The notes below the pieces were generated by a model, which saw only the letters and a list, made by a program, of their open reading frames with translations, did no database searches and had not been told where the DNA came from. Positions 7,871 to 15,706 of a stretch of 33,670 bases of DNA are shown one piece after another. Location of the stretch: NCBI GenBank assembly GCA_009786175.1, contig WQTQ01000221.1:1-33670 (forward strand), given 5' to 3'. A program made the position numbers and the translations under genes. Numbering within the stretch: the first letter of the stretch is position 1; each line of letters begins with the position of its first letter. This DNA is from Bacillota bacterium (GTDB lineage: Bacteria > Bacillota_A > Clostridia > Lachnospirales > WQUN01).

Positions 7871-8398
7871 ATGATTACAATTAAACAGTTGGCGGCAGAA
7901 CTAGGTTTATCCAAGCAAGCGATCTACAACCGAATAATAAAGGATCCTTTAAAAAGTATGCTTGTTGACTTGGGCTGTGAGCCGCAGGTGTCTGTAGGCG
8001 GCACTATTTACCTTTCTGAAAAATGTGCGGAAATAGTACGTAGTGTATACGCGGAAAAATACTCGAAGCCGGATAGTTCCCCTGTACAGGGCGGATACGG
8101 CAGAAAGCGTGCAACAAAAACTACAAGTAACAATGAAATGAGGTTATTACTTACGAAGTTTGACAAAATTCAAACTATGATGTCCGGATTGGCTCAAGCG
8201 GAGGATTTGCAAAATGCACTAAATGAAAAGGGTGTAGAAGTGGCGAAGCTTTCGGGCATGGTAAACATATTAGAGAATGTTGTATCCCAAAAAGATGCCC
8301 AGCTGAATATACTGCATGATAAATATGTAGAAGCGGTAGCTCATATCAAATTGTATCAAGCCCAAATTATGACCTTAAAAAAGGCGATTAACTCATAA
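7871..8398 (+). CDS. DNA-binding protein with N-terminal HTH and C-terminal coiled coil
   Basis: The 175-residue product begins with a helix-turn-helix (TIKQLAAELGLSKQAIYNRI, about residues 3-22), followed by a short winged part ending in VGGTIYLSEKCAEIV. A basic, Ser/Thr-rich linker (GGYGRKRATKTTS) leads to a long heptad-like region (residues 95-170) that should form a coiled coil. This layout is seen in plasmid and chromosome segregation-type or phage-type DNA-binding proteins, but I do not recognise a specific family. ATG 7871 is preferred because AAAGGGG lies eight bases upstream; an earlier in-frame start at 7841 has none. It is a single-gene unit with a consensus promoter and a palindromic repeat 18 bases after its stop. 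Confidence 0.75.
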   Translation: MITIKQLAAELGLSKQAIYNRIIKDPLKSMLVDLGCEPQVSVGGTIYLSEKCAEIVRSVYAEKYSKPDSSPVQGGYGRKRATKTTSNNEMRLLLTKFDKIQTMMSGLAQAEDLQNALNEKGVEVAKLSGMVNILENVVSQKDAQLNILHDKYVEAVAHIKLYQAQIMTLKKAINS

Positions 8399-8416
8399 TG
8401 CCGTTATCATTATTTA

Positions 8417-8457
8417 TACCCCCTGATATCGCATTCGCAATGTGATATCAGGGGGTA
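8417..8457. repeat. Palindromic repeat, copy 2
   Basis: The 17-base arms TACCCCCTGATATCGCA and TGTGATATCAGGGGGTA pair completely if one G-U pair is allowed, around a 7-base loop (TTCGCAA). It lies 18 bases after the stop of the HTH gene. The G-U pair forms only in RNA copied from the plus strand sense. Confidence 0.9.
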
Positions 8458-8502
8458 AATGTTTAAATACAGCGTATACTGTACCGGAGGTGAAACCATA
8501 AA

Positions 8503-9108
8503 ATGCAACTTTCCCCTAAAGTTTGGCGGCTTGCGTCTACCAAAGACTCTGCAGCTTACATGATATTGACTGCAGATGGCTATACACTTATTGATACGGG
8601 TTTATTTACTGCAGCGCGGGCGATAATTAAAGAGTTAAACCACATGCAGGTTACATCTCTGTCCAAGATATTATTGACCCATCACGACCAGGATCACATT
8701 GGCAATATGTCTTTGCTGCAGCGGAAATATAACTGCCCGATATACATTAATTCGTTAGATATGCCGTATATATACGGGCAAAAGCGGCGGCACAGCACAA
8801 AAGCATTATTCGATTTTTTTATTAAAACAGATAATTCTGCCACGCTCTCTGCCTTGGAAGACGCAGCTTTTAACGATATAACAGTAGTACACACCCCCGG
8901 CCACACACCGGGACATAGCTGCTTTCTTTTTGAAGATTTCTTGTTTGCGGGGGATTTGTTTCGCCTGCCCAAACTTAGGCTAAAACCATATTGGCTGCGA
9001 ACAGGCTGGAATACGCCAAAGCTTGAGAACACTATCCGTAAAGCCATTGGATTGCCATTTAATTGGGTATGCCCCGCACATTTTTTGCCTGTAAAAATAA
9101 GCCCTTGA
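8503..9108 (+). CDS. Metallo-beta-lactamase-fold hydrolase
   Basis: A cytoplasmic metal-dependent hydrolase of 201 residues. The main metal motif is THHDQDH (residues 59-65), the common HxDxDH variant of HxHxDH. Further ligands are probably His134 in HTPGHTPGH, Asp151 in FAGDLF and a His near the C-terminus in CPAHFLP. Together these are the full set for a two-metal centre. The start ATG has GGAGGTGA ten bases upstream. The substrate is not predictable; close relatives include glyoxalase II-like and quorum-lactone-hydrolase-like enzymes. It is followed within 200 bases by two unknown genes in the same direction, which may be cotranscribed. Confidence 0.88.
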   Translation: MQLSPKVWRLASTKDSAAYMILTADGYTLIDTGLFTAARAIIKELNHMQVTSLSKILLTHHDQDHIGNMSLLQRKYNCPIYINSLDMPYIYGQKRRHSTKALFDFFIKTDNSATLSALEDAAFNDITVVHTPGHTPGHSCFLFEDFLFAGDLFRLPKLRLKPYWLRTGWNTPKLENTIRKAIGLPFNWVCPAHFLPVKISP

Positions 9109-9308
9109 CCCTAACACGGTGTTATGGCAATGGATGTTCCAATGGATTGGCGACAGTGATAAATACGAATACTGGGCAGACACAAGCCAAGGGAACAGCC
9201 AACATGCATGGCCTGATGGAGGAAATGCTGAACTACTACAACTGCGCAATTTCCACCTCGCCCACCCAATTAGATTTACTTATCCCCATAAAAGAGAAGG
9301 AGGCGTAA
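9069..9308 (+). CDS. Short ORF of unknown function (start uncertain)
   Basis: This is an open frame of up to 79 codons ending at TAA 9306-9308, whose stop overlaps the region of the ribosome site of the next gene. The last 34 codons (from ATG 9204, with AAGGGA nine bases upstream) have codon use like the neighbouring genes and read MHGLMEEMLNYYNCAIS and so on. Upstream starts at 9069 or TTG 9105 overlap the end of the hydrolase gene and have no clear ribosome site. A competing frame on the same strand (9119-9328) looks less like coding sequence. It could be a small real gene or the tail of a deleted one. No family is recognised. Confidence 0.35.
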   Translation: MPRTFFACKNKPLTLTRCYGNGCSNGLATVINTNTGQTQAKGTANMHGLMEEMLNYYNCAISTSPTQLDLLIPIKEKEA

Positions 9309-9311
9309 TTT

Positions 9312-10436
9312 ATGCCATACACATTTAAAGGTGTAGCGGATTTTTGGCTTTACAACGTATGCGACGTTTCATCAAAGTCGGAAGAGTTTATCCGGCAAAA
9401 TGAAAAAAACAGCGATGAACTTTTGGCGGGGCTTCGATATTATTCCGAAATGCTGCGGAACATCTGTAAAAGTACTACAGTTTTTGAAGTATCAACAAAA
9501 GAGCGAAAGCAAATGCCCAGCGGCATTTACACAGATGATTTGGACAATTGCCACAACCTAACCTTTACCCGTGAGTGTCTGCTTATATTAGTAAGGGCAG
9601 GGGAACTGCAAAAAGATGGCGGCGCGTACTTCCTAACCATTGGTAAAGATAAATTTAAGGAAGCCTGGTGGTATTCTGTGCCGCCCAAAGCCGCCTATTT
9701 TGGCTTCCTTCAACAGGTAGGGTTTCATTTCCGTTTCCTTAAAAAAGGCAGTGAAGTTGCCAAGTACGCAACCTGCGACACAATAGAGCTTTACAGCGAT
9801 GATTACAATGCCGCTTTTTATGCTTTGAAATTTTTGTATGATTATTGGGCTGAGCATAAGCAGGTTAAGTACGCAGGTGACGGTTATGGCTACTTGGGAG
9901 ATTGCTTAGTTTTAGCGGATTATGATTCGATTCTTTTTCAGTCGAAAGTGCCAAAGCGTGCGTCATTGACACTCATTTCTTCCATCGTCGAGCTGCCGCA
10001 ATCTGTCTTTAACTGTGCAGGGGATAGAAAGGATGTACTAACCCAACTTCTGGTAGGTATTTTTAATCAGCCAAACTTAAGTGTAAAAATAAATTTTGAC
10101 CTGTGGCTTTGGTGGATGAAGGTATCGCATAAAAATAAAAAAACAAAGAATTTTACATTTGTCCATGTCGAGCCCAATTATGTTTGGGTCTATCAGTCAC
10201 TTCCTATTGAAGTTGCCAAGCAGTTAGTTGATACGGATGATGAACTGTCCGGTAAATTTTGTGATAAGCTGAAAATGGGCTGTACCGCAGGGTGCGGAAA
10301 ATGCGCAACCCCCGCCGATAGGGTAGAATATAAAGGATACCGTTTCTGCAAACATGAGAGCATAAATATTGATATTAATGCACAGGATGATATTGATTTC
10401 CTGTGTAAGATTATAGAAATGTGTGCTAAGTCATAG
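9312..10436 (+). CDS. Conserved-looking hypothetical protein with C-terminal cysteine cluster
   Basis: A 374-residue soluble protein of unknown function. There is no signal peptide and no membrane segment. It is rich in aromatic residues in the middle (WWYSVPPKAAYFGFLQQVGF). Near the C-terminus is a cysteine cluster: Cys317, then C-x3-C-x2-C at 324, 328 and 331 (CTAGCGKC), then Cys346 and His348. Such spacing can bind zinc or an iron-sulfur cluster. The spacing equals the radical-SAM motif, but the position at the end of the protein and the lack of other features argue against that. Start ATG 9312 has AAGGAGG upstream. It is probably cotranscribed with the short ORF before it. It converges on the lipoprotein gene with 11 bases between. 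Confidence 0.7.
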   Translation: MPYTFKGVADFWLYNVCDVSSKSEEFIRQNEKNSDELLAGLRYYSEMLRNICKSTTVFEVSTKERKQMPSGIYTDDLDNCHNLTFTRECLLILVRAGELQKDGGAYFLTIGKDKFKEAWWYSVPPKAAYFGFLQQVGFHFRFLKKGSEVAKYATCDTIELYSDDYNAAFYALKFLYDYWAEHKQVKYAGDGYGYLGDCLVLADYDSILFQSKVPKRASLTLISSIVELPQSVFNCAGDRKDVLTQLLVGIFNQPNLSVKINFDLWLWWMKVSHKNKKTKNFTFVHVEPNYVWVYQSLPIEVAKQLVDTDDELSGKFCDKLKMGCTAGCGKCATPADRVEYKGYRFCKHESINIDINAQDDIDFLCKIIEMCAKS

Positions 10437-10447
10437 AAATGTTTTGC

Positions 10448-11497
10448 TCAAATCTCAAATGATGCTTTAATTCTGTGCCCCATGCCCGGCAACCCGGGAA
10501 CGGAATGCCTAAAGTGCGTATAAATGTATTCTTCGTCCACATCCAGTAATATGTCCATAACCAGTTCGAAAACATGTGGATAGGGTGACGCAGAAAATTC
10601 ACAGAAGGCTTCCCTGGGGGTAAGGTAGCCTATTTTGTAGTACCAATCCACATCCAATGACAAATAATCCCCCGGCTGCAACAATACATGATTACCATAG
10701 GGCCATGAGGGGCTTGTAAAGCATGTGGAAAAGGGTGAAAAAATAAAATATTCCAATGCACCGGCACTGCCGCCGCCGGGGAAATTATCTTCCCATCCCA
10801 TGAAAATACCATTGATGATGTAACTGTAATATGGATTGTTGTTGGTAACAGTAAAACTTAGCCCGCGGGGGCTATGCTGTGTAATATTTAAGTCCAGCCC
10901 TTGGAAGCGGGCAAAGGCCGCGGCAGTAAGGCAGTCTTGTTGTGCTTGCCAGGCGGTATGACGGTCCGCCCAGTCTTCTTCAATTGTGAAAATGGCGTAC
11001 ATGTATTTGCCCGGTGTGCTTTGCTGCCCAATTTGCCTCATAAAATTTCTAACTACCCTGTACCGGCCCGGCGGCAGCTGCCCGTGCATATGCTCCCAGT
11101 TGATATTTTCTTCTGTGGAATAACCCGGGCCTATGATAAATAGCGGCATAATCCAGATAACTTCATTTACAGTAAAAGGTACCTGCTGCCATTCGCCATT
11201 TACATATTGCTGTATGCTGTACGGTGTGCCATGTCCCATTTCGCTGTCGGAGTCGTTAATCATTGTCAGGCGCAAGCCGGTAGGGGTAACACTGCCTTTT
11301 TCTACGTACAGGCGCATACCTTGCCAATAGTTAACGGGGCCGTTGTTTGATTGGTTTTCTTGTCCCGCCGGTATGGTTGGCGCAATGTAATCTGCGGCAG
11401 TGTATGATTCATAACTCTGATTGACATCGCTTTCGCAACCCGATAAAGCCATTCCGGCAACTACAAAAAATAAAATTGCAAAAAATATTTTTTTCAT
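10448..11497 (-). CDS. Lipoprotein with immunoglobulin-like (Big_14-type) domains
   Basis: An exported 349-residue lipoprotein. The signal peptide (MKKIFFAILFFVVAGM) ends in the lipobox LSGC with Cys21. The mature part contains GLRLTMINDSDSEMGHG, then NGEWQQVPF and LPPGRYRVVRNF, which is the pattern of the bacterial immunoglobulin-like domain found in many Bacillota lipoproteins. A second, related unit may follow from GLSFTVTNNNPYYSYI to LLQPGDYLSLDV. The ribosome site AGGAGG is clear. Its function is unknown; such domains are often in surface proteins near stress or regulatory genes. It is divergent from the GntR operon, and the shared intergenic region holds the doubled operator described there. 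Confidence 0.8.
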   Translation of the reverse strand: MKKIFFAILFFVVAGMALSGCESDVNQSYESYTAADYIAPTIPAGQENQSNNGPVNYWQGMRLYVEKGSVTPTGLRLTMINDSDSEMGHGTPYSIQQYVNGEWQQVPFTVNEVIWIMPLFIIGPGYSTEENINWEHMHGQLPPGRYRVVRNFMRQIGQQSTPGKYMYAIFTIEEDWADRHTAWQAQQDCLTAAAFARFQGLDLNITQHSPRGLSFTVTNNNPYYSYIINGIFMGWEDNFPGGGSAGALEYFIFSPFSTCFTSPSWPYGNHVLLQPGDYLSLDVDWYYKIGYLTPREAFCEFSASPYPHVFELVMDILLDVDEEYIYTHFRHSVPGLPGMGHRIKASFEI

Positions 11498-11594
11498 TGT
11501 ATAAACCTCCTGTCGTAACTGTATGCTTACATATTACAACCCCAAAATTACACAAAACATTACAGATTCGCATAGAAATAGGAACTAAAAAAAC

Positions 11595-11648
11595 TGTACT
11601 AACATAAATAATACACTTGACACGAACTGTATTAAGCGATATAATACA
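11595..11648 (+). promoter_or_regulatory. Promoter and tandem operators of the GntR/ABC operon
   Basis: A consensus promoter is present: TTGACA (11617-11622), 17 bases, TATAAT (11640-11645). Two inverted repeats of the same design flank it: TGTACTA-N7-TAATACA at 11595-11615 and TGTATTA-N7-TAATACA at 11628-11648. Their centres are 33 bases apart, about three helical turns. The downstream one covers the -10 box. This fits autorepression by the dimeric GntR-type protein encoded just downstream. Confidence 0.75.
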
Positions 11649-11686
11649 CGCAATCAGCAGTGTCCCATTACATTGGAGGTGAGTAC

Positions 11687-12079
11687 TTGTTTCAAATAGA
11701 CCTAAAAAGCCGAAAAGCAATTTACGAGCAAGTAATGGACAACTTCAAACGCCTTATAGTAACGGGCGTGGTCAAACAGGGGGAAAAGGTTCCGTCTGTC
11801 CGGGATATGGCAAAAACTTTAACCGTTAACCCAAATACCGTACAAAAAGCCTACAGAGAGCTGGAAAGCCAGGGGTACATCTACACGGTGCTGGGGCAGG
11901 GGAGTTTTATTTCCGCGCCGCCGAAAAAAGGCGATGCCAAGGAAATAGCCGTACTTTATGGGCGGATAAAAAGTGACGTTCAGGAGCTCCTTTTCCGTAA
12001 GGAATCCAAGGACAAAATAATTGATTTCGTAGAAAAAATTGAGGTGATGCAGCATGGTCCAAATAGAAAACCTGACTAA
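11687..12079 (+). CDS. GntR-family regulator, YtrA type
   Basis: A 130-residue transcriptional repressor of the short YtrA subfamily. The winged helix covers residues 8-75: KAIYEQVMDNFKRLIV, GEKVPSVRDMAKTLTVNPNTVQKAYRELESQGYI and the wing TVLGQGSFIS. Only a short helical dimerisation tail follows, and there is no ligand-binding domain, as expected for YtrA. I take TTG 11687 as start because GGAGGTGA (11675-11682) is well placed and family members begin close to this residue (FQIDLKSRKAIYEQ). It overlaps the ATPase gene by 26 bases, which indicates an operon. Proteins of this type usually repress the ABC genes they are cotranscribed with and respond to cell-envelope stress. Confidence 0.92.
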   Translation: MFQIDLKSRKAIYEQVMDNFKRLIVTGVVKQGEKVPSVRDMAKTLTVNPNTVQKAYRELESQGYIYTVLGQGSFISAPPKKGDAKEIAVLYGRIKSDVQELLFRKESKDKIIDFVEKIEVMQHGPNRKPD

Positions 12080-12941
12080 AAGTTTTGACGGCTTTACCGC
12101 CCTGGATAAACTCAACCTTAGTATAAGAAAAGGCTCAATTTACGGGCTGGTGGGTGTTAACGGTTCGGGCAAGACTACGGCAATTAAGCATTTGGCGGGC
12201 ATTTACCGCCAAGACAGCGGCAATGTAACCCTGGACGGTACCCCCGTTTACGATAACGCCGCGCTAAAAGCCCGGGTGGGCTTTATATCCGACGATTTAT
12301 ATTTTTTCCCAAACTATAACATAAGCGCACTTCGCAAATTTTACTCAAATATGTACAGTACATGGAATGAAGAGCGGTACCGCCACTTGATGGGCCTGTT
12401 TAAACTGGATGAAAAGCGTAAAGTAGGCAAATTTTCTAAGGGTATGCAAAAGCAGACGGTATTTGTTTTTGCCATGTCCATTATGCCACACTTTCTTCTG
12501 CTGGACGAGCCTATCGACGGACTGGACCCAATTGTGCGGCGGCTTATTATGCAGGAAGTTATTGATGACGTTGCAGACCGGGAAATGACCGTATTGGTTT
12601 CCTCCCACAACTTAAAAGAAATGGACGGCATATGCGACGCCATTGGCATTATAAAATGCGGGCGGATGGTAATAGAGCGGGATTTGGACGACTTAAAGTC
12701 TGACGTCCATAAAGTGCAGCTGGCCTTTGACGGTGAAGTTGAAACAAGCGATCTTGGCCTTCAGATTTTGCACGAAGAAAACCGTGGCAGTATAAAAATG
12801 CTGGTGGTGCGAGGTAAAGATGACGAAATTGCGGAACGCATTACAAGCCGTAACCCATTAATATTTGACCGCCTTCCATTGACACTGGAAGAAATTTTTG
12901 TATACGAAACGGAGGGTGCATTTAATGAAATCCCTTATTAA
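12054..12941 (+). CDS. ABC transporter ATP-binding protein (YtrB-like)
   Basis: This is the ATPase of the transporter formed with the next gene. Walker A is GVNGSGKTT (residues 34-42), the signature is FSKGMQKQ (127-134) and Walker B is LLLDEP (148-153). The H-loop is in VLVSSHNLKEM. The FSKGM form of the signature is usual for ABC-2 exporters. The C-terminal 80 residues form the extra domain typical of YtrB/EcsA-like proteins. The start ATG has GAGGTGA upstream and lies within the regulator gene, and the stop lies 17 bases inside the permease gene. In Bacillus the Ytr system is induced by cell-wall antibiotics; the substrate here is not known. Confidence 0.92.
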   Translation: MVQIENLTKSFDGFTALDKLNLSIRKGSIYGLVGVNGSGKTTAIKHLAGIYRQDSGNVTLDGTPVYDNAALKARVGFISDDLYFFPNYNISALRKFYSNMYSTWNEERYRHLMGLFKLDEKRKVGKFSKGMQKQTVFVFAMSIMPHFLLLDEPIDGLDPIVRRLIMQEVIDDVADREMTVLVSSHNLKEMDGICDAIGIIKCGRMVIERDLDDLKSDVHKVQLAFDGEVETSDLGLQILHEENRGSIKMLVVRGKDDEIAERITSRNPLIFDRLPLTLEEIFVYETEGAFNEIPY

Positions 12942-14826
12942 TACAGCATTGCTGCAAGAACAGTTAAAACGATTTTGGGTAATTGCCGTTGTACCAATGC
13001 TCATTTACTTACTAAGTATTGTGGTACCGCTGCATAATGCAGGGCATAATACTATTGGCCCGCAGCAATCGCGTTTTATGCTAAATATACTAACCATGGG
13101 GTACCCAACAATTATATTTGCCATGGTTCTTGTACCGTTTTGCGTAGCAATGGCTTTGTACCCGTACAATTTTAACAGTACAGCAACATCTGCATTTTAT
13201 ACTTTCCCGGTTACAAAGCGGCAATTATTTTGGACAAATTTTGCCGCCGGTGCAATTTTAATACTTTTGCCTCTGTTAGTTTTGAGCTTGATTCTTCTTG
13301 TGCCAATTTATTTTAACCCGGGTTACCAATTCTCTTACTGGGAAGGCGTACAGTCATCTTGGAGGAACGTGCATCTGCCACATACTCTGTTCCCCAACGA
13401 TTTGGCCGAAGGCGCGGTTATGAACACCTTTAGGCAAATGGCAGGCTTTTTTGCCCGGGCAGCAATAGGTTTCATGTTTTACTACGGCGTATTTCTTATT
13501 GCGGTAAATGTTGCGGGCAACAGGGTTGTTTCTGTGCTTTTATGCGGCGCGCTGCCGTTTATACCTGTGGCTGTACATGGCTTGTTTTGGGGTATTGGCA
13601 TGTTGTATGTGTTTGGCACAAGCGGAGTAGATTCCGGGCGACAAATTGTGGAAACATTACTGCTTACTAACCCGGTTATTTGGATGGTTGTCATAGGCGG
13701 GCAAATGCGGCGGTTCCTTGGGCTGTTTTTTATAAGAGGAGGCGGCCAGTCGGGGTTAATGCTGTACTATATTTTTTATACTGTCTCTACAGCGGTGTTT
13801 TTAGCCATAGCTTATGTATGCAGCTGCAAACGCAAACTGGAACGCACGGGCGATTCGGTCGTGTTTACAAGCCTAAAAAACGTGCTGGTGTTTATCCTTT
13901 CCATGGCCGGTATGGTTATGATGGGGATATTTGGGATACATTTGCTGGAATCACGTTTTGGTATGTACCTGGGCGGTATTATTGGCTTTGTGTTATTTTA
14001 CTTCATCGCGCAAATGATTGCGGAAAAATCTTTTAACGTAGTGGGTCAGAAGGCAAAATCCTTGATATATTTTGGCGGTACAATAATTGGCATATACTTG
14101 GTTATGTTTATAGTTACCACATTTGGTATGGGCTTTTATGTAAACAGGGTGCCTGCCAGGGCAGAAATTGAAGGGGTAGCGTTGCAAAGGTGGAACTATA
14201 GGGTTGTTCCAATTACAGAGCCGGAAATAATTGACCGCACCATAGAAATACACAACACAATTCTTGACAACCGAGGGTATTTGCGCCGCTTATTTTGGCA
14301 AAATATACGGGCAGATATTGACCATCGTAACTTCGAAATTGCCTACCGTTTAACAGACGGCACATATATACACCGCAGGTATATTGTTTCTACTAGATTT
14401 AGACGCCAACATGGGATTGACGATTTGTTTAGGGAACCGTCGGTTATATTGGCTAATTACCCGGGCTTGCAAAGGCCGGAGATAATTGAGTCTGTTAATA
14501 TAACTTTTGATGTCCGTGAGGGTGAGGTTTGGAGCCACCATAACAAAGTTATTATTGACCAACAGCTTATATCGTCTCTTATAGAGGCGATAAAGGCAGA
14601 TTACTTAACACAACTCGCCCGGCGCAGCACTGACTCTGCTGGGAATGTTGATACTCATGACGAAGTACGATGGTTTGGTTTTAGTCTCAGAACATATGAG
14701 CAAGGCAGGTTTGATTCCTGCTGGGTATCCCTGGATGCCGTGCGGGTCGGGCGTGTTATACAATGGCTGGATGGGCATTGGGGCGAAGATAATTGGATAC
14801 AGGAATCGCAAATCAGAAGATGGTAA
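12925..14826 (+). CDS. ABC transporter permease with large C-terminal domain (YtrC-like)
   Basis: A 633-residue membrane protein. The first 410 residues contain about 10-11 hydrophobic helices, for example IAVVPMLIYLLSIVVPL, TIIFAMVLVPFCVAMALY and the strongly hydrophobic segments near residues 310-345 and 385-410. The C-terminal 220 residues are hydrophilic and probably extracytoplasmic (VNRVPARAEIEGVALQ to the end), as in YtrC-type permeases with a DUF6449-like domain. I prefer ATG 12925, with GGAGGG ten bases upstream, over a start 9 codons earlier. It is the last gene of the GntR/ABC operon and ends 10 bases before palindromic repeat copy 3. The C-terminal domain may sense an external ligand. 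Confidence 0.85.
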   Translation: MKSLINTALLQEQLKRFWVIAVVPMLIYLLSIVVPLHNAGHNTIGPQQSRFMLNILTMGYPTIIFAMVLVPFCVAMALYPYNFNSTATSAFYTFPVTKRQLFWTNFAAGAILILLPLLVLSLILLVPIYFNPGYQFSYWEGVQSSWRNVHLPHTLFPNDLAEGAVMNTFRQMAGFFARAAIGFMFYYGVFLIAVNVAGNRVVSVLLCGALPFIPVAVHGLFWGIGMLYVFGTSGVDSGRQIVETLLLTNPVIWMVVIGGQMRRFLGLFFIRGGGQSGLMLYYIFYTVSTAVFLAIAYVCSCKRKLERTGDSVVFTSLKNVLVFILSMAGMVMMGIFGIHLLESRFGMYLGGIIGFVLFYFIAQMIAEKSFNVVGQKAKSLIYFGGTIIGIYLVMFIVTTFGMGFYVNRVPARAEIEGVALQRWNYRVVPITEPEIIDRTIEIHNTILDNRGYLRRLFWQNIRADIDHRNFEIAYRLTDGTYIHRRYIVSTRFRRQHGIDDLFREPSVILANYPGLQRPEIIESVNITFDVREGEVWSHHNKVIIDQQLISSLIEAIKADYLTQLARRSTDSAGNVDTHDEVRWFGFSLRTYEQGRFDSCWVSLDAVRVGRVIQWLDGHWGEDNWIQESQIRRW

Positions 14827-14836
14827 TCTGCGTCAC

Positions 14837-14860
14837 ACACCCCCTGATATCAGGGGGTGT
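14837..14860. repeat. Palindromic repeat, copy 3 (short form)
   Basis: This is a 24-base perfect palindrome: ACA + CCCCCTGATATCAGGGGG + TGT. It has one TGATATCA core instead of two and no loop. It starts 10 bases after the permease stop and contains the TGA stop codon (14852-14850) of the convergent ATP-grasp gene. Confidence 0.9.
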
Positions 14861-15704
14861 CGGCGGTTTTTTCAAACATCCCCTGCACCGCAGCCGCGTA
14901 AATATTTTTTATTACCGGGCGCAGGTGGGGCTTTTGCTCCAGCAATTGTCTTGCCTGTACCCCAGAGTTAATTTCCATTATGGCAAATTCGCCGTTTTCA
15001 AGCTCTGCAACGTCAATGGTGGCAAAGTTTATGCTAATTGCATTTGCCGCCTTGGCTGCCAGGGCTTTTAATTTTTCAAGCTTTTCTTTGTCTTTTTCGC
15101 TGTCCAGCTCAAAAGCTGCCGCGCCTTGGGAAAGGTTGTGCCGCCAGTTGTCTTCGCTTGGGGTTTTGCCGTAAACAAGCGGGCAATTACCGTTTACATA
15201 AAACACACGGTACTCGGTTTGTATTTTGTAGAACGGACTTATTGCCGCGTCCGGGTTGTTTTCAAAAATAGCTTGCACAGCTGTTTCAAGAGCTTGTACG
15301 GTGTCACAGTGGTGAATGTTTTGGCCATTGGTACCCAGGTTTGGCTTTATTACAACGTTTTGGCCAAAATTGTTGAAATATTCAAGGGCTTGTGTCCATG
15401 TGCCTTTTTCCCCTGTCCAGCCCTTGCGCCTAACCGGGTGCTGCAGTAAATAATGGGGTATGGCAGGTACGCCGCACAAGCTTAGTACAGTGTAACAGGC
15501 GCATTTATCACAGGCGATACGGTCTGCGGCAGCGTTGTTAATGTCCCAGTTAGACCACAGGACATGCCGCGTTACGCCGCCTTTTGTAAGCCGCCCAATA
15601 TAGTCATGTGAAAGGGACTCGAACTGAATATTTTCCTCTTGGCAAATTTCTTGTAAAAAATCCCGCGGTGAATAGGTAAGGGGGTTTTCGGTTTGCTGTG
15701 TCAT
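14850..15704 (-). CDS. ATP-grasp domain protein (RimK/glutathione synthetase-like)
   Basis: A 284-residue cytoplasmic ligase candidate that would join a carboxylate to an amine or thiol via an acyl phosphate. The ATP-grasp features are VVIKPNLGTNGQNIHHC (nucleotide-binding lysine and glycine loop, about residues 117-133) and the C-terminal metal-binding segment with ATIDVAELENGEFAIMEINSG, where Glu and Asn coordinate magnesium. The N-terminal part has RHVLWSNWDINNAAADRIACDK, the start of the substrate domain. The start lies 2 bases after the stop of the endonuclease III gene, with GAGAGG inside that gene as ribosome site, so the two are cotranscribed. Its exact substrate is unknown. Its stop codon lies within repeat copy 3. 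Confidence 0.85.
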   Translation of the reverse strand: MTQQTENPLTYSPRDFLQEICQEENIQFESLSHDYIGRLTKGGVTRHVLWSNWDINNAAADRIACDKCACYTVLSLCGVPAIPHYLLQHPVRRKGWTGEKGTWTQALEYFNNFGQNVVIKPNLGTNGQNIHHCDTVQALETAVQAIFENNPDAAISPFYKIQTEYRVFYVNGNCPLVYGKTPSEDNWRHNLSQGAAAFELDSEKDKEKLEKLKALAAKAANAISINFATIDVAELENGEFAIMEINSGVQARQLLEQKPHLRPVIKNIYAAAVQGMFEKTADTP

Positions 15705-15706
15705 TA

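Noticed and set aside
7594..7884. Plus-strand 96-codon open frame before the HTH gene
   Set aside because: It runs through two promoters and the direct repeat, has AT-rich low-quality composition, and has no ribosome site. Only its last part is mentioned as a possible leader peptide.
9119..9328. 69-codon frame overlapping the short ORF before the 9312 gene
   Set aside because: Tryptophan-rich, unusual codon use, and it overlaps the next gene start; the other frame fits better.
10265..10350. Radical-SAM motif C-x3-C-x2-C in the 9312 gene
   Set aside because: The motif is near the C-terminus and no barrel-type motifs surround it, so only a general metal-binding site is proposed.
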